From the NCBI RefSeq assembly GCF_008386465.1, contig NZ_VUOD01000012.1, positions 1 to 50,859 on the forward strand: DNA of 50,859 nucleotides. The letters run 5' to 3'. Each line of letters begins with the position of its first letter. Position 1 is the first letter of the stretch. Shown here in pieces: positions 36,980 to 46,573 of this stretch. The stretch comes from Arenimonas fontis (GTDB lineage: Bacteria; Pseudomonadota; Gammaproteobacteria; Xanthomonadales; Xanthomonadaceae). Position numbers and translations under genes: made by a program. The notes beneath the pieces are model-generated. The model ran no database searches. It saw only the letters and a program-made list of their open reading frames with translations, and was not told the DNA's origin.

Positions 36980-38344
36980 GTGTCCGGACCCAGCAGCGCC
37001 AAGGACAGCCCGATCAGCGACCGGCGCGAGCTGGTCGAGTTCCTGGAGGCCGGCTGCAAGCCTGTGCCGGATTGGCGGATCGGCACCGAACACGAGAAGT
37101 TCGGCTTCCGGCTCGACGACCTGCGTCCGCCGGCCTGGGAAGGCGAGCGCGGCATCGAGGCCTTGCTGCGCGGCCTGACCCGCTTTGGCTGGCAGGGCCA
37201 TGAAGAGCACGGCAGGCTGATCGCCCTGTCCAAGGACGGTGCCTCGGTGACCCTGGAGCCGGCCGGCCAGCTGGAGCTTTCCGGCGCGCCCCTGGAAACC
37301 ATCCACCAGACCTGTTGCGAGACCCGCAGCCACCTGCGCGAGGTGAAGGCGGTGGGCGACGAGTTGGGTCTGGGTTTCCTCGGCATGGGTTTCCAGCCCA
37401 AGTGGCGGCGCGAGGACATGCCCTGGATGCCCAAGGGCCGCTACCGGATCATGCGCCGCTACATGCCCAGCCGCGGCAGGCTAGGCCTGGACATGATGAC
37501 CCGCACCTGCACCGTGCAGGTGAACCTCGACTTCGCCGACGAGGCGGACATGGTGCGCAAGTTCCGGGTCGGCCTGGCCCTGCAGCCGGTGGCCACCGCC
37601 CTGTTCGCCGATTCGCCCTTCACCGAGGGCCGGCCCAACGGTTACCTCAGCTATCGCTCGCACGTGTGGTCGGACACCGATCCCGATCGCACCGGCATGC
37701 TCGATTTCGTCTTCGAGGACGGATTCGGTTTCGAGCGTTACGTGGACTACCTGCTCGACGTGCCGATGTACTTCAGCTACCGCGACGGCGAGTACCTGGA
37801 CCTGGCCGGGCGCAGCTTCCGCAAGTTCCTGCGCGGCCAGCTGGAGGAGCTGCCCGGCCGGCTGCCGACCCTGCGCGACTGGGCCGACCACATGACCACC
37901 GCCTTCCCGGAAGTGCGGCTGAAGCGTTATCTGGAGATGCGTGGCGCCGACGGCGGCCCCTGGAACCGGATCTGTGCCCTGCCGGCGCTGTGGGTGGGAC
38001 TGCTGTACGACGACGCGGCCCTGGACGCGGCCTGGGATCTGGTGAAGGACTTCAGCCGCGAGGAGCGCCACGCCCTTCGCGACGGCGTGCCCAAACACGG
38101 GTTGAAGTTGCCGTTCCGGCGCGGCACGGTCCGCGAGCTGGCCCTGGAGGTGCTGAAGATCGCCGGCACCGGCCTGGCCCGGCGCGACCGCCGCAACGAT
38201 TCCGGGGCCAGCGAGGCGGTGTTCCTGGAACCGCTGCTGGAGTTCGCCCAGGCCAACCAGACGCCGGCCGAACGCAAGCTGGAGCTGTTCCACGGGCCCT
38301 GGGGCGGCAGCGTGGACCCGGTCTTCCGCGAGTTCGCCTACTGA
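36980..38344 (+). CDS. gshA: Glutamate-cysteine ligase, plant/alphaproteobacterial type
   Basis: This 454-residue enzyme catalyses the first step of glutathione synthesis. It belongs to the GCS2/plant-type group, not the E. coli group, as is usual in Lysobacteraceae. Blocks include [82 protein letters not shown] and the C-terminal [18 protein letters not shown] (quoted in part). The GTG at 36980, with AAGGCAGG upstream, fits the family start; the ATG at 36959 is the alternative. The promoter must overlap the start of divergent oppA. ppc follows 58 bp later. Confidence 0.93.
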   Translation: MSGPSSAKDSPISDRRELVEFLEAGCKPVPDWRIGTEHEKFGFRLDDLRPPAWEGERGIEALLRGLTRFGWQGHEEHGRLIALSKDGASVTLEPAGQLELSGAPLETIHQTCCETRSHLREVKAVGDELGLGFLGMGFQPKWRREDMPWMPKGRYRIMRRYMPSRGRLGLDMMTRTCTVQVNLDFADEADMVRKFRVGLALQPVATALFADSPFTEGRPNGYLSYRSHVWSDTDPDRTGMLDFVFEDGFGFERYVDYLLDVPMYFSYRDGEYLDLAGRSFRKFLRGQLEELPGRLPTLRDWADHMTTAFPEVRLKRYLEMRGADGGPWNRICALPALWVGLLYDDAALDAAWDLVKDFSREERHALRDGVPKHGLKLPFRRGTVRELALEVLKIAGTGLARRDRRNDSGASEAVFLEPLLEFAQANQTPAERKLELFHGPWGGSVDPVFREFAY

Positions 38345-38402
38345 GTTCCCGCAGCGGCGAGGCCTTCTCCCCGCCGGTCCGCAAGGACGGTAGGCTGTCG
38401 GC

Positions 38403-41120
38403 ATGAGCAGCGACGCCGACAGCCTGCGCGAGATCGATTTCCCGCCCACCGACGATCTGTTGCGCGAGGACGTCAAGCGCCTGGGCGCCCTGGTCGGGGA
38501 CATCCTGGCCGAACAGGTGTCGCCGGAGTTCCTGGCCGAGGTGGAGGCGTTGCGGGTGGCGGCCATCCGCCGGCGCGAGGCCGGCGCGCCCCTGGCCGAC
38601 GTCGCCGAACGCCTGGCCGGCCTGCCACTGGACCGGGCCGAGCTGCTGGTGCGTGCCTTCAGCACCTACTTCGGCGCGGTGAACCTGGCCGAGCGCGTGC
38701 ACCGCATCCGGCGCCGGCGCGATTACCAGCGCCTGCAGGGCGCGCCCCAGCCCGGCGGGCTGGACGATGTGCTGGGCCGGCTGCGGGCCGAAGGGGTGGC
38801 GCCGGCCGACATTGCCGCGGCGGTGCTGCGCCTGCGCATCGAACCGGTATTCACCGCCCATCCCACCGAGGCGGTGCGGCGAGCGCTGCTGGAGAAGGAA
38901 AGCGAGCTGATGCGCTGCCTGGTCGAGGACATCGACCGCTGCCTGACCCCGCAGGAGCGCCGCGCCGGCCTGGAGCGCATGCGCCTGGCCCTGACCGCCG
39001 GCTGGCAGACGGCGGAAACGCCGGCGGCCAGGCCCACCGTCGCCGACGAGTTCGAGCACGTCGCCTGGTACCTGACCGAGGTGCTGTACCGGGTGTTGCC
39101 GGTGTTCCATGAAGACCTGGAGCGGGCCCTGGCCGAGGCCGGCGTGCAAGGGCTGGATCTGCCGCCGCTGCTCGGCTTCGGCTCCTGGGTCGGCGGCGAC
39201 ATGGACGGCAACCCGAACGTCGGTGCCGGCACCATCGTCGCCGCCCTGGCGCGCCAGCGTGAGCTGGTGTTGGGCCTGTACCGCGCCGAGCTGGGCCGGT
39301 TGGGCTCCTTGCTGAGCCAGACGGAGGGCCGGGCCGAGTTCTCGCCCGACCTGCTGGCGCGCATCGAAGACTATGCCGCGCGCCTGCCCGAGGCCGCGGC
39401 GGCGGTCAGGCAGCGCCACGCCGACATGCCCTATCGCCGTTACACCGCCCTGTTGGCCGCGCGCCTGGATGCCACCCTGGTGCAGGATGGCTTCGCTTAT
39501 CGGGATGCCGGCGAATTCGTCGCCGACATCCGTCTGCTCGAAGCCAGCCTGGCGGCGCATCGCGGCGAACACGCCGGCGCTTTCGCCGTGCGCCGCCTGC
39601 GCCGGCGGGTCGAGGCCTTCGGCTTCCACCTGGCCACGCTCGACCTGCGCCAGGAGTCCGCGGTGCATGATGCCGCCCTGGCGGCCCTGCTGGACGACCC
39701 GGCCTGGCCGGAGCGGCCCTGGTCCGAACGCGCCGAACGCTTGCGCGGCCTGCTGGCCGACCCGCGCGTGCCGAGGCCGGACGATGACGGCGCGCGGCGC
39801 GTGCTGGCGGTGTTCGCTGCCGTCGCCGAAGCGCTGCCTCATTATGGCGCCCGCGCCATCGGCCCCTACATCATCAGCATGAGCCGCAGTGCCGCCGACG
39901 CCCTGGCGGTGCTGGCCCTGGCCCGTCTCGGCGGCCTGGGCGAGGCGGCCGACGGCGTACCGCTGGACGTGGCACCGCTGTTCGAAACCGTGGACGACCT
40001 GGAGGCGGCGCCCGAGACCCTGCGCTCCTTGCTGGCCGACCCGGCCTACCGCGAGCACCTGCGCCGGCGCGGCGACCGCCAGGTGGTGATGCTGGGTTAT
40101 TCGGACAGCGCCAAGGACGGTGGCCTGGTCGCCTCGCGCTGGGCCCTGCAGCAGGTGCAGGTGCGGCTGACCGCCCTGGCGAAAGAGGCCGGCATCCGCA
40201 TCGCCTTCTTCCATGGCCGCGGCGGCTCGCTCTCGCGCGGCGGCGGCAAGACCGAGCGGGCGGTGATCGCCGCGCCGCGCGGCTCGGTGGACGGTTACCT
40301 GCGCCTGACCGAGCAGGGCGAGGTGATCCACCGCAAATACGGCACCCGGGCCATCGCCCTGCGCAACCTCGAACAGGCCACCGGCGCGGTCTTGCGCGCC
40401 AGCCTGCGGCCGCGCCCGGCCGAGTCGCGCGAGGCACGCTGGCGGGACATGGCGACGACGATCGCGGCGGCGGCACGTGCGCACTACCGCGGCCTGGTGT
40501 ACGCGACCGAGGGTTTCGTGGACTACTTCCGCGAGGCCACGCCCATTGACGTGATCGAACGCCTGCGGATCGGTTCCCGGCCCAGCAAGCGCGGTCAGGC
40601 CGGCGGCGTGCGGTCGCTGCGGGCGATTCCGTGGGTGTTCGCCTGGTCGCAGTGTCGCTGTGGCCTGACCGCCTGGCTCGGCGTGGGCACCGGGCTGGCC
40701 GAGGGCATCGAGCGCTTCGGTCGCGAGGCCATGGCCGAGATGGCGCGCGACTGGCCATTCTTCGCCACCCTGGTGGACGATGTGGAGATGGTGCTGGCCA
40801 AGTCGGACCTGGCCATCTTCGAGGTCTATTCGCGGCTCTCGCCGGCGCACGGGCGTTTTTTTCCGGCGATCGCCGGCGAGTTCGCCCGCACTCGCGACAC
40901 CATCCTCTCGCTAAAGGGGGCCGAGCGGCTGCTGGCTGGCGATTTCCGCCTGCGCACCTCGATCCGGCTGCGCAACCCCTACGTGGACCCGATCAGCCTG
41001 CTGCAGGCCGACCTGCTGGCGCGCTGGCGCGCCGCCGGCCGACCCGAGGACGGGCCACTGTTCCGGGCCCTGGTGGCGACGGTCAACGGCATCGCCGCCG
41101 GCGTGCAGAACACCGGCTGA
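38403..41120 (+). CDS. ppc: Phosphoenolpyruvate carboxylase
   Basis: This 905-residue anaplerotic enzyme converts PEP and bicarbonate to oxaloacetate. Catalytic residues are in place: H153 in FTAHPTEAVRR, K571 in GYSDSAKDGG and R606 in FHGRGGSLSRGGG. GSWVGGDMDGNPNV and the C-terminal GIAAGVQNTG, whose final residues are required for activity, are intact. Start and length are standard. It is the last gene before a convergent small ORF; a GC-rich hairpin lies in the gap. Confidence 0.98.
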   Translation: MSSDADSLREIDFPPTDDLLREDVKRLGALVGDILAEQVSPEFLAEVEALRVAAIRRREAGAPLADVAERLAGLPLDRAELLVRAFSTYFGAVNLAERVHRIRRRRDYQRLQGAPQPGGLDDVLGRLRAEGVAPADIAAAVLRLRIEPVFTAHPTEAVRRALLEKESELMRCLVEDIDRCLTPQERRAGLERMRLALTAGWQTAETPAARPTVADEFEHVAWYLTEVLYRVLPVFHEDLERALAEAGVQGLDLPPLLGFGSWVGGDMDGNPNVGAGTIVAALARQRELVLGLYRAELGRLGSLLSQTEGRAEFSPDLLARIEDYAARLPEAAAAVRQRHADMPYRRYTALLAARLDATLVQDGFAYRDAGEFVADIRLLEASLAAHRGEHAGAFAVRRLRRRVEAFGFHLATLDLRQESAVHDAALAALLDDPAWPERPWSERAERLRGLLADPRVPRPDDDGARRVLAVFAAVAEALPHYGARAIGPYIISMSRSAADALAVLALARLGGLGEAADGVPLDVAPLFETVDDLEAAPETLRSLLADPAYREHLRRRGDRQVVMLGYSDSAKDGGLVASRWALQQVQVRLTALAKEAGIRIAFFHGRGGSLSRGGGKTERAVIAAPRGSVDGYLRLTEQGEVIHRKYGTRAIALRNLEQATGAVLRASLRPRPAESREARWRDMATTIAAAARAHYRGLVYATEGFVDYFREATPIDVIERLRIGSRPSKRGQAGGVRSLRAIPWVFAWSQCRCGLTAWLGVGTGLAEGIERFGREAMAEMARDWPFFATLVDDVEMVLAKSDLAIFEVYSRLSPAHGRFFPAIAGEFARTRDTILSLKGAERLLAGDFRLRTSIRLRNPYVDPISLLQADLLARWRAAGRPEDGPLFRALVATVNGIAAGVQNTG

Positions 41121-41134
41121 GCCGGCCAGGCCGT

Positions 41135-41152
41135 GGCGCCGTCGCCGGCGCC
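41135..41152. terminator. Hairpin between ppc and the convergent small gene
   Basis: GGCGCCG, loop TCGC, CGGCGCC form a perfect 7-bp stem 14 bp after the ppc stop, in the 36-bp gap between convergent genes. It has no T-run; a weak or bidirectional terminator is possible. Confidence 0.4.
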
Positions 41153-41156
41153 CGCC

Positions 41157-41498
41157 TCAACGGACGTCGCGCAGTTCCCAGTGACTGCCCGCAAGCATGC
41201 GCAGGCGGTGGCTGAGTACGGAGGAGGGCAGGCAGGTGCGGACCTCCAGCCGGATCATCAGGTCGTCCTGTTCGCCGGTGACGGCGGCCTCCGGATCGGT
41301 GACCGCCAAGGCTTCGTCTATGTTCTCCGGATCGTCCTGCAGGGCCCGCCAGCGCAGGAACAGCTGCGGTCGGCGCAGCGCGTCCTGCAGCTCCTCGGCA
41401 AATCCCTCCGCGCTTTCGGCGCGGAAGGCCAACGAGGGTTCGGGACCGCGGGCCCTGGCGGGGTCGGGAAGGCGGAGCAGGTAGCGGGTGGTCATCAC
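41157..41498 (-). CDS. Small acidic protein of unknown function
   Basis: This 113-residue protein is not one I recognise. It has no signal peptide or membrane segment. It begins TTRYLLRLPDPARARG and contains a DALRRPQLFLRWRALQDDPENID segment and a C-terminal VRTCLPSSVLSHRLRMLAGSHWELRD. The pattern of alternating hydrophobic residues suggests a small alpha/beta fold. Two tandem ATGs (41498, 41495) give almost the same protein. It lies 67 bp downstream of the propeller-amidohydrolase gene on the same strand and could be co-transcribed with it. Confidence 0.65.
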   Translation of the reverse strand: MMTTRYLLRLPDPARARGPEPSLAFRAESAEGFAEELQDALRRPQLFLRWRALQDDPENIDEALAVTDPEAAVTGEQDDLMIRLEVRTCLPSSVLSHRLRMLAGSHWELRDVR

Positions 41499-41565
41499 GG
41501 TTCCCCCGGGATCGTGGTGAGGTTGGTTGCCTTCACGCTGTCACCGGCGCCAGCCTGCTTGGTCG

Positions 41566-44500
41566 TCAGTGCCGGTGGCCCGCCGACTTCGGACAGTGGC
41601 AGGGTGCGGTCGGGCCGTACTGCACGCCGATCTGCAGGCCGTTGCCGTGCCGCTGCCAGAAGAACTCCGGCGCCGGCCTCCCCTTGCCGCCGATCTCCGA
41701 CATGTCGGCAGCGCTGAACATCCGGCCGTTGACCATCACGTATACCGTGTCGTCGCTGTGCTGGATGTCCTGCAGCGGATTGCCGTCCACCACCACCAGG
41801 TCGGCGCGCTTGCCCGGCTCGATCGAACCGAGTTCGCCGCCCAGGCCGATGTAGTCGGCCCCGTCGATGGTGGCGGCACGCAAGGCCTCCCAGGGGCTGA
41901 AGCCGCCCTGCACCAGTGACCAGATCTCCCAGTGCGGCGCCTTGCCCTGCAGCTGCCCGTGTCCGCCGACCTGGATGCGCACGCCGGCGTCGCGCAGCGC
42001 CTTGGCCGCCCTGGCCACATCGACGTGGTAGTAGTCCCATTCCGGCGCCAACTCGCGGCGGATGTTGGCATCCAGGCTCTGGCGCGGGAAGAAGCGCTGC
42101 AGGCGCGGTTCGTTCCAGACCTCGCCACGGGCATACCAGTAGCGTTCGCCGTTCAGGCCGCCGTAGTTCACCACCAGGGTCGGTGTGTTGCGCACGTCGG
42201 TCCGGCGCCAGAGCTCGATCACGTCGCGGTACAGCGGCGCTACCGGAATGTTGTGCTCGATGCCGGTGACGCCGTCCACCACCATGGTCATGTTGTGCTG
42301 GAAGGTGCTGCCGCCTTCCTCCACCACCAGCATGCCCAGCTCGCGGGCGGCCCGGTTGATCTGCTGGCGCTGGTCGCGGCGCGGCTGGTTGTAGCTCTTC
42401 ACCGAGAACGCGCCGTTGGCCCGCATCCGCCGCAGGTGGCCGCGGGCGTCCTCCAGCGAGTTCACCACCGCCTTGAAGTCGCCGTCGGCGCCGTAGAGGA
42501 TGGTGCCGGTGGAGAACACGCGCGGGCCGACCATCCTGCCGGCCTTCACCAGCTCCGACTGCGAGAACACGAACTCGGTGCTGGCCGAGGGATCGTGCAT
42601 GGTGGTGATGCCGTAGGCCAGGTTGGCGTAATAGGCCCAGTTCTGCTGCGGCACCACGCCCTGGCCGAAGTGGGCGGCATGGGCATGGGCGTCGACGATG
42701 CCGGGAAACACCGTCTTGCCGGCGACGTCCAGCTCGCGTGTGCCGGCCGGAATGGCCACCTCGCCGCGCCGCCCCACCGCGACGATGCGTTCGCCGCGCA
42801 CCAGCACCACGCCGTCCTCGATCACCTCCCGGGTGTTCTCGGCGTCGCGCATGGTCACCACCCGGCCGCCGACCAGGGCGAAGCCGTCGGCCGGCCGGTC
42901 GGTCGGCACGCGCAGGCCGACCGGCACGCCGGCGTCGGCCTTGTCCGCGTCCAGGCGACGGCTGTGGTAGCGGTCGCCGACCATCCAGTGCAGCGTTCGC
43001 GAATCGGCGCCCCAGTGCAGGTAGCTGCCCATGTCGGTACCCAGGGCAGTGACCGGGATGGCCTTGGTGTCCTTGCCCAGCTCGATGCTGGCGCCGGTGG
43101 CCGGAAGCGGCGCCACGTAGCCGTTGAACAGTTCGGTGAAGGCGACCCGGCGGCCGTCCGGGCTGATCGCGACATGGTCCACGTACTTGAGGCCGAACAC
43201 TTCCCGCGGGCGCTCGCCGTGCAGGCCGACGCTCATCAGCTTCTTCTCCAGGCCGCTGCCGGTGAGGTAGTAGACCCGGCTGCCATCGGCGGAGAACTGC
43301 GGATCGGCGCCGGCATCGGCCACCTTCAACGGCTCGCCGCCGGCGGCCGGCATCACGTACACGCCGCGGTCGCCGCTCCACAGGCTGCCGGTCAGGCCGC
43401 CGCCGCCCTGGCGCGAATAGACGACATGGCTGCCGTCCGGGGAGTAGCGCGGGCCGTAGTAGAAGCCGGGCTCGCCGGTGAGCTTGCGGCTCTGGCCGCT
43501 GGCCAGGTCCAGCTCGTGGATGGCGCCCATCTCCGCATCCGACCAGGTGGTGTACAGCAGCTTGCGGCCGTCGGGACTGAAGGCCGGCTGGTACTCGAAG
43601 CGGGAATCGTCGTCGAACAGGCGTTGCGGCCGGCCGTCCGGCAAGGCCTTGCGCCACAGCTGGCCGACCGCGTGGAAGACCAGGGTGCGGCCGTCAGGAC
43701 TGGTGGTCACGTCGCGGATCATCTTCGGCGCGAAGCTGTCGCCGTCGAGCCGTTGTTCGAAGCGCAGCGCCGGCAGCACGCTCTGCCGTACCTCGGCGCG
43801 GAAGGGGATGTCGGCGGCCAGGCCGCTGGCCACGTCCACCTTCCACAGCTTGCCCTGGGCCCAGATCACCACGGCTTTCGAATCCGGAGTCCAGTCGAAG
43901 TTCGGATAGGGGCCGAAGATCGCCCAGGCTTCCTGCTGGTCGTGCGAAAGGCCGTCCCAGACCGGCCGGACCGCGCCCGAGGCCAGGTCCAGCACGTGCA
44001 GCACCGACTTGTCGCGCACGCGCTTGACGAATGCCAGCGACTTGCCGTCCGGCGAGGGTTGCGGCCGCACCGCCCCACCGGGGCTGGCCACCAGGGTGCG
44101 CACCTCGCCGGTTTCCCGGTCCAGCCGCTTGATCGCGTAGATCAGGCCGTGCACGTTGCGGTTGTAGTCGAACTGGCCACCCGGGCTGACGTCCTCGGAG
44201 AAATACACGTAGCGGCCGTCGGGCGAGACCGCCGGCTCGCCCAGGTCCTGCTGGTCGTTCTTGCGCTTGGTCAGCTGCAAGCCGGCGCCGCCGTCGCGGT
44301 GGTACAGCCACAGCTCGCCGGCGCCGAGCGAGCGGGTCGAGGTGAAGTGCTTGCGGCCGATCAGGTACTGGCCGTCCGGGGTCCAGTACGGGTTGTTGAG
44401 CAGGCGGAAATCCTCCTTGCTCACCTGCACCATGCCGCTGCCATCGGCCTTCATGCGCCAGAGGTTGTTGCCGCCGCCGCGGTCGGAGGTGAAGGCGATC

Positions 44501-44814
44501 TCGCCGCCGTCGGGCGAGAAGCGCGGCTGGATGTCCCAAGCGGGTCCGGAGGTGATGCGCCGGGCCTGGCCGCCCTCGATCGGCAGTACGTAGATGTCAC
44601 CCAGCATCGAGAAGGCGATGCGGCGGCCGTCCGGGCTCAGGTCCAGATCCAGCCAGGTGCCCTCGTCGGTGCTGAAGCTCACCGTCCTGGCGCCGGCGTG
44701 GGCGGCGTTGACGTCCCATTTGGCCGCGTCCTTGCCGGCGGCGGACAGGGACGGAACGGTCAGGCCGGTGGCGAGTACCAGACCCAGGGAGAGCACGAGC
44801 GGACGCGGCGACAT
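41566..44814 (-). CDS. Secreted beta-propeller/amidohydrolase fusion protein
   Basis: This 1082-residue protein has a signal peptide (ending around PSLSAAG). A TolB/PD40-like propeller fills about residues 40-640 with many SPDGR repeats. A C-terminal amidohydrolase barrel follows. The first metal motif is H710-A-H712 in GIVDAHAHAAHFG; further candidate ligands are in GIEHNIPV and QVGGHGQLQG. The propeller may gate or bind a peptide-like substrate, as in tricorn or prolyl oligopeptidase relatives; the true substrate is unknown. The extreme C-terminus carries CHCPKSAGHRH, an unusual Cys/His tail. The ATG at 44814 gives a normal signal peptide. Confidence 0.92.
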   Translation of the reverse strand: MSPRPLVLSLGLVLATGLTVPSLSAAGKDAAKWDVNAAHAGARTVSFSTDEGTWLDLDLSPDGRRIAFSMLGDIYVLPIEGGQARRITSGPAWDIQPRFSPDGGEIAFTSDRGGGNNLWRMKADGSGMVQVSKEDFRLLNNPYWTPDGQYLIGRKHFTSTRSLGAGELWLYHRDGGAGLQLTKRKNDQQDLGEPAVSPDGRYVYFSEDVSPGGQFDYNRNVHGLIYAIKRLDRETGEVRTLVASPGGAVRPQPSPDGKSLAFVKRVRDKSVLHVLDLASGAVRPVWDGLSHDQQEAWAIFGPYPNFDWTPDSKAVVIWAQGKLWKVDVASGLAADIPFRAEVRQSVLPALRFEQRLDGDSFAPKMIRDVTTSPDGRTLVFHAVGQLWRKALPDGRPQRLFDDDSRFEYQPAFSPDGRKLLYTTWSDAEMGAIHELDLASGQSRKLTGEPGFYYGPRYSPDGSHVVYSRQGGGGLTGSLWSGDRGVYVMPAAGGEPLKVADAGADPQFSADGSRVYYLTGSGLEKKLMSVGLHGERPREVFGLKYVDHVAISPDGRRVAFTELFNGYVAPLPATGASIELGKDTKAIPVTALGTDMGSYLHWGADSRTLHWMVGDRYHSRRLDADKADAGVPVGLRVPTDRPADGFALVGGRVVTMRDAENTREVIEDGVVLVRGERIVAVGRRGEVAIPAGTRELDVAGKTVFPGIVDAHAHAAHFGQGVVPQQNWAYYANLAYGITTMHDPSASTEFVFSQSELVKAGRMVGPRVFSTGTILYGADGDFKAVVNSLEDARGHLRRMRANGAFSVKSYNQPRRDQRQQINRAARELGMLVVEEGGSTFQHNMTMVVDGVTGIEHNIPVAPLYRDVIELWRRTDVRNTPTLVVNYGGLNGERYWYARGEVWNEPRLQRFFPRQSLDANIRRELAPEWDYYHVDVARAAKALRDAGVRIQVGGHGQLQGKAPHWEIWSLVQGGFSPWEALRAATIDGADYIGLGGELGSIEPGKRADLVVVDGNPLQDIQHSDDTVYVMVNGRMFSAADMSEIGGKGRPAPEFFWQRHGNGLQIGVQYGPTAPCHCPKSAGHRH

Positions 44815-44862
44815 GGCGACTCCGGAAGCGGAAAGGACGCCGCGATGCTAGGCGAAACCGCC

Positions 44863-44883
44863 CCTTCGACCCTAGTACGAAGG
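44863..44883. promoter_or_regulatory. Inverted repeat upstream of the propeller-amidohydrolase gene
   Basis: CCTTCG and CGAAGG form 6-bp arms around a 9-bp spacer, about 50 bp upstream of the amidohydrolase ATG in the gap to the divergent diguanylate cyclase. This is a possible operator, with no support beyond symmetry and position. Confidence 0.25.
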
Positions 44884-44982
44884 TCATGGCCGTGTGAAAG
44901 CGTGAGGCGTTTGGCGATATCGCGATCTGGCGGCGGCGGATCGCTTGTGCCCCGGTCGCCGGTGCCGGACAGTAGGCCGGCC

Positions 44983-45906
44983 ATGGCCCGCAGACCGCCC
45001 CCCGTCGCGCGTTTCCCTGGCTTGGCCGTCCTGTCGGGACTGGCCGGGCCGGCCATGGCCGCGCCGGCGGATATCGCGTCGACGCTGGTCGGCCTGGCCT
45101 GGCTTGGCCTGGGCCTGGCGCTGGGCCTGGCAGCCGCTTTCGTCGCCTGCTGGTGGGTGCTGCGCGCGCGCGTCGCGCCCCGTTCCGGGTGGGGGCCCTT
45201 CGCCCTGACTGCCCTGGTCGCCTTGCCGGTGCTTGCCTGGCTGGGTCCCCGTGCGCCGGTGCCATCGCTGCTGCTGGTGCTGGCACTGGTGGCCTGGGGG
45301 CTGTGGCTGGTGAACCGCTTGAGCCGGCGCGTGCGCGCGCTGCTGGACGAGCGCGACCACGCCAAGGCCGAGGCCAAACGTGCCCAGCTCAACTCCGAAC
45401 GCGATGCCCTGACCGGCATCTACAACCGCGGCGCCCTGCGCCAGCGACTGGAACGGTTGGCCGAGGAAACCTGGCAGGACGGCCGGCCGCTGTCGCTGCT
45501 GTACTTCGACATTGACCTGTTCAAGCTGATCAACGACAGCCTGGGGCACGCCGTCGGCGACGAATGCCTCAAAGCGGTGGCGGCGGTGGTCGGTTCCGAG
45601 CTGCGCGGCGGCGACGTGCTGGGCCGCCTGGGCGGCGAGGAATTCGCGGTGGTGCTGCCTGGCGCCAAGCGCATCCACGCCATCGCCGTGGCCGAACGCA
45701 TCCGCCAGGCGGTGCAGAACCAGTGCCGGGTGGTGGGCGAGGAAGTGGTGGAGCTGACCGTCAGCCTCGGCGCCGCCGAGTTCCTCGGCCCGCAGGAAAG
45801 CATGGATGCCCTGATGGACCGCGCCGACCGCGCCATGTACCAGGCCAAGGACAGCGGCCGGAACATGGTGGTGGCCGATCCGGGCACGCCCGGGCCGCGC
45901 GGCTGA
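44983..45906 (+). CDS. Membrane diguanylate cyclase (GGDEF domain)
   Basis: This 307-residue protein has about three N-terminal hydrophobic segments (residues 1-110), a short basic coiled linker (DERDHAKAEAKRAQLNSERD) and a complete GGDEF domain that makes cyclic di-GMP. The active site is GGEEF (G217-F221). An inhibitory RxxD site (R208-D211) lies exactly five residues before it, so product inhibition is expected. DALTGIYNRGAL, YFDIDLFKLINDSLGHAVGDECL and AMYQAKDSGRN are typical. No named sensory domain is seen; the membrane part may sense something unrecognised. The ATG at 44983 is the first that gives this layout. Confidence 0.93.
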   Translation: MARRPPPVARFPGLAVLSGLAGPAMAAPADIASTLVGLAWLGLGLALGLAAAFVACWWVLRARVAPRSGWGPFALTALVALPVLAWLGPRAPVPSLLLVLALVAWGLWLVNRLSRRVRALLDERDHAKAEAKRAQLNSERDALTGIYNRGALRQRLERLAEETWQDGRPLSLLYFDIDLFKLINDSLGHAVGDECLKAVAAVVGSELRGGDVLGRLGGEEFAVVLPGAKRIHAIAVAERIRQAVQNQCRVVGEEVVELTVSLGAAEFLGPQESMDALMDRADRAMYQAKDSGRNMVVADPGTPGPRG

Positions 45907-45948
45907 AGCGCCTACCCGCGTTGCCGCGACGGGCCTGCGTGCCGCGGC

Positions 45949-46569
45949 TCAGGACCGCCCCTGCGCCACCGGCAGCCCGGCCAGGCGGCGGAACTCCGGC
46001 TCCTGCAGCAGTTCCGGGTCCCGCAGCACCTCCAGGGCAAAGTCCATGGCGTCCTCGCCCCAGAACGGCTCGCCGTTCACCACCAGGGTGGGGACGCCGA
46101 ACACGCCTTCGCCGACGGCGGCCTCGAAATTGTCGCGCAAGGCCTGTTTCACGGCGGGCGCGGTGATGGCGGCCGCAACGTCGGCGATGCCCAGGCGGGC
46201 GGCCAGCGGTGCCAGGGCCTCGGCGCTGTCGCCGGCCCGGCCCTCGGCCCAGATCCAGTCGAAGATGGCCTGCACCACGTCCGGCCGCGTCTCCAGGGCC
46301 AGGCACAGGCGCAGCGCCGCCAGGGGATTGAACGGGTGGCCGGGCGGGAAGCGCATCGGCAGTCCCGCCCGCCGGGCCCGCCACAGCGCGTGCCGATAGG
46401 TGAACAGGCGCTTGCCTTCGATCTCCGCCGGCCCCTTGTGCCCGTGCCGTTCCAGCAGGCCCGCCAGCAGGATAGGCCGCAGTTCCACCGGCCGCTCGCG
46501 CAGCAGCGCGCGCACGCGCGGCCAGGCCAGGTAGGCGAACGGCGAGATGAAATCGAAATACCAGCGCAC
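45949..46569 (-). CDS. 2-hydroxychromene-2-carboxylate isomerase family protein (DsbA/GST-kappa fold)
   Basis: This 206-residue cytoplasmic protein is of the DsbA/kappa-GST fold without a CxxC; the position carries Ser in YFDFISPFAYLAW, as in HCCA isomerases. FPPGHPFNPLAALRLCLAL and GVFGVPTLVVNGEPFWGEDAMDF are the family blocks. HCCA isomerase acts in naphthalene breakdown, but no such pathway is encoded here, so a general glutathione-dependent isomerase role is more likely. It starts 4 bp after DUF1761 and converges on the diguanylate cyclase gene. Confidence 0.88.
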   Translation of the reverse strand: MRWYFDFISPFAYLAWPRVRALLRERPVELRPILLAGLLERHGHKGPAEIEGKRLFTYRHALWRARRAGLPMRFPPGHPFNPLAALRLCLALETRPDVVQAIFDWIWAEGRAGDSAEALAPLAARLGIADVAAAITAPAVKQALRDNFEAAVGEGVFGVPTLVVNGEPFWGEDAMDFALEVLRDPELLQEPEFRRLAGLPVAQGRS

Positions 46570-46573
46570 CGGT

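Noticed and set aside
41932-45906. 1324-residue plus-strand ORF read as one protein
   Set aside because: Only its last 307 residues (from 44983) are a real diguanylate cyclase; the rest is antisense to the propeller-amidohydrolase.
45949-46569. Aromatic (naphthalene) degradation cluster suggested by the HCCA-isomerase-like gene
   Set aside because: No dioxygenase, aldolase or other pathway gene is near; the family is broader than that pathway.
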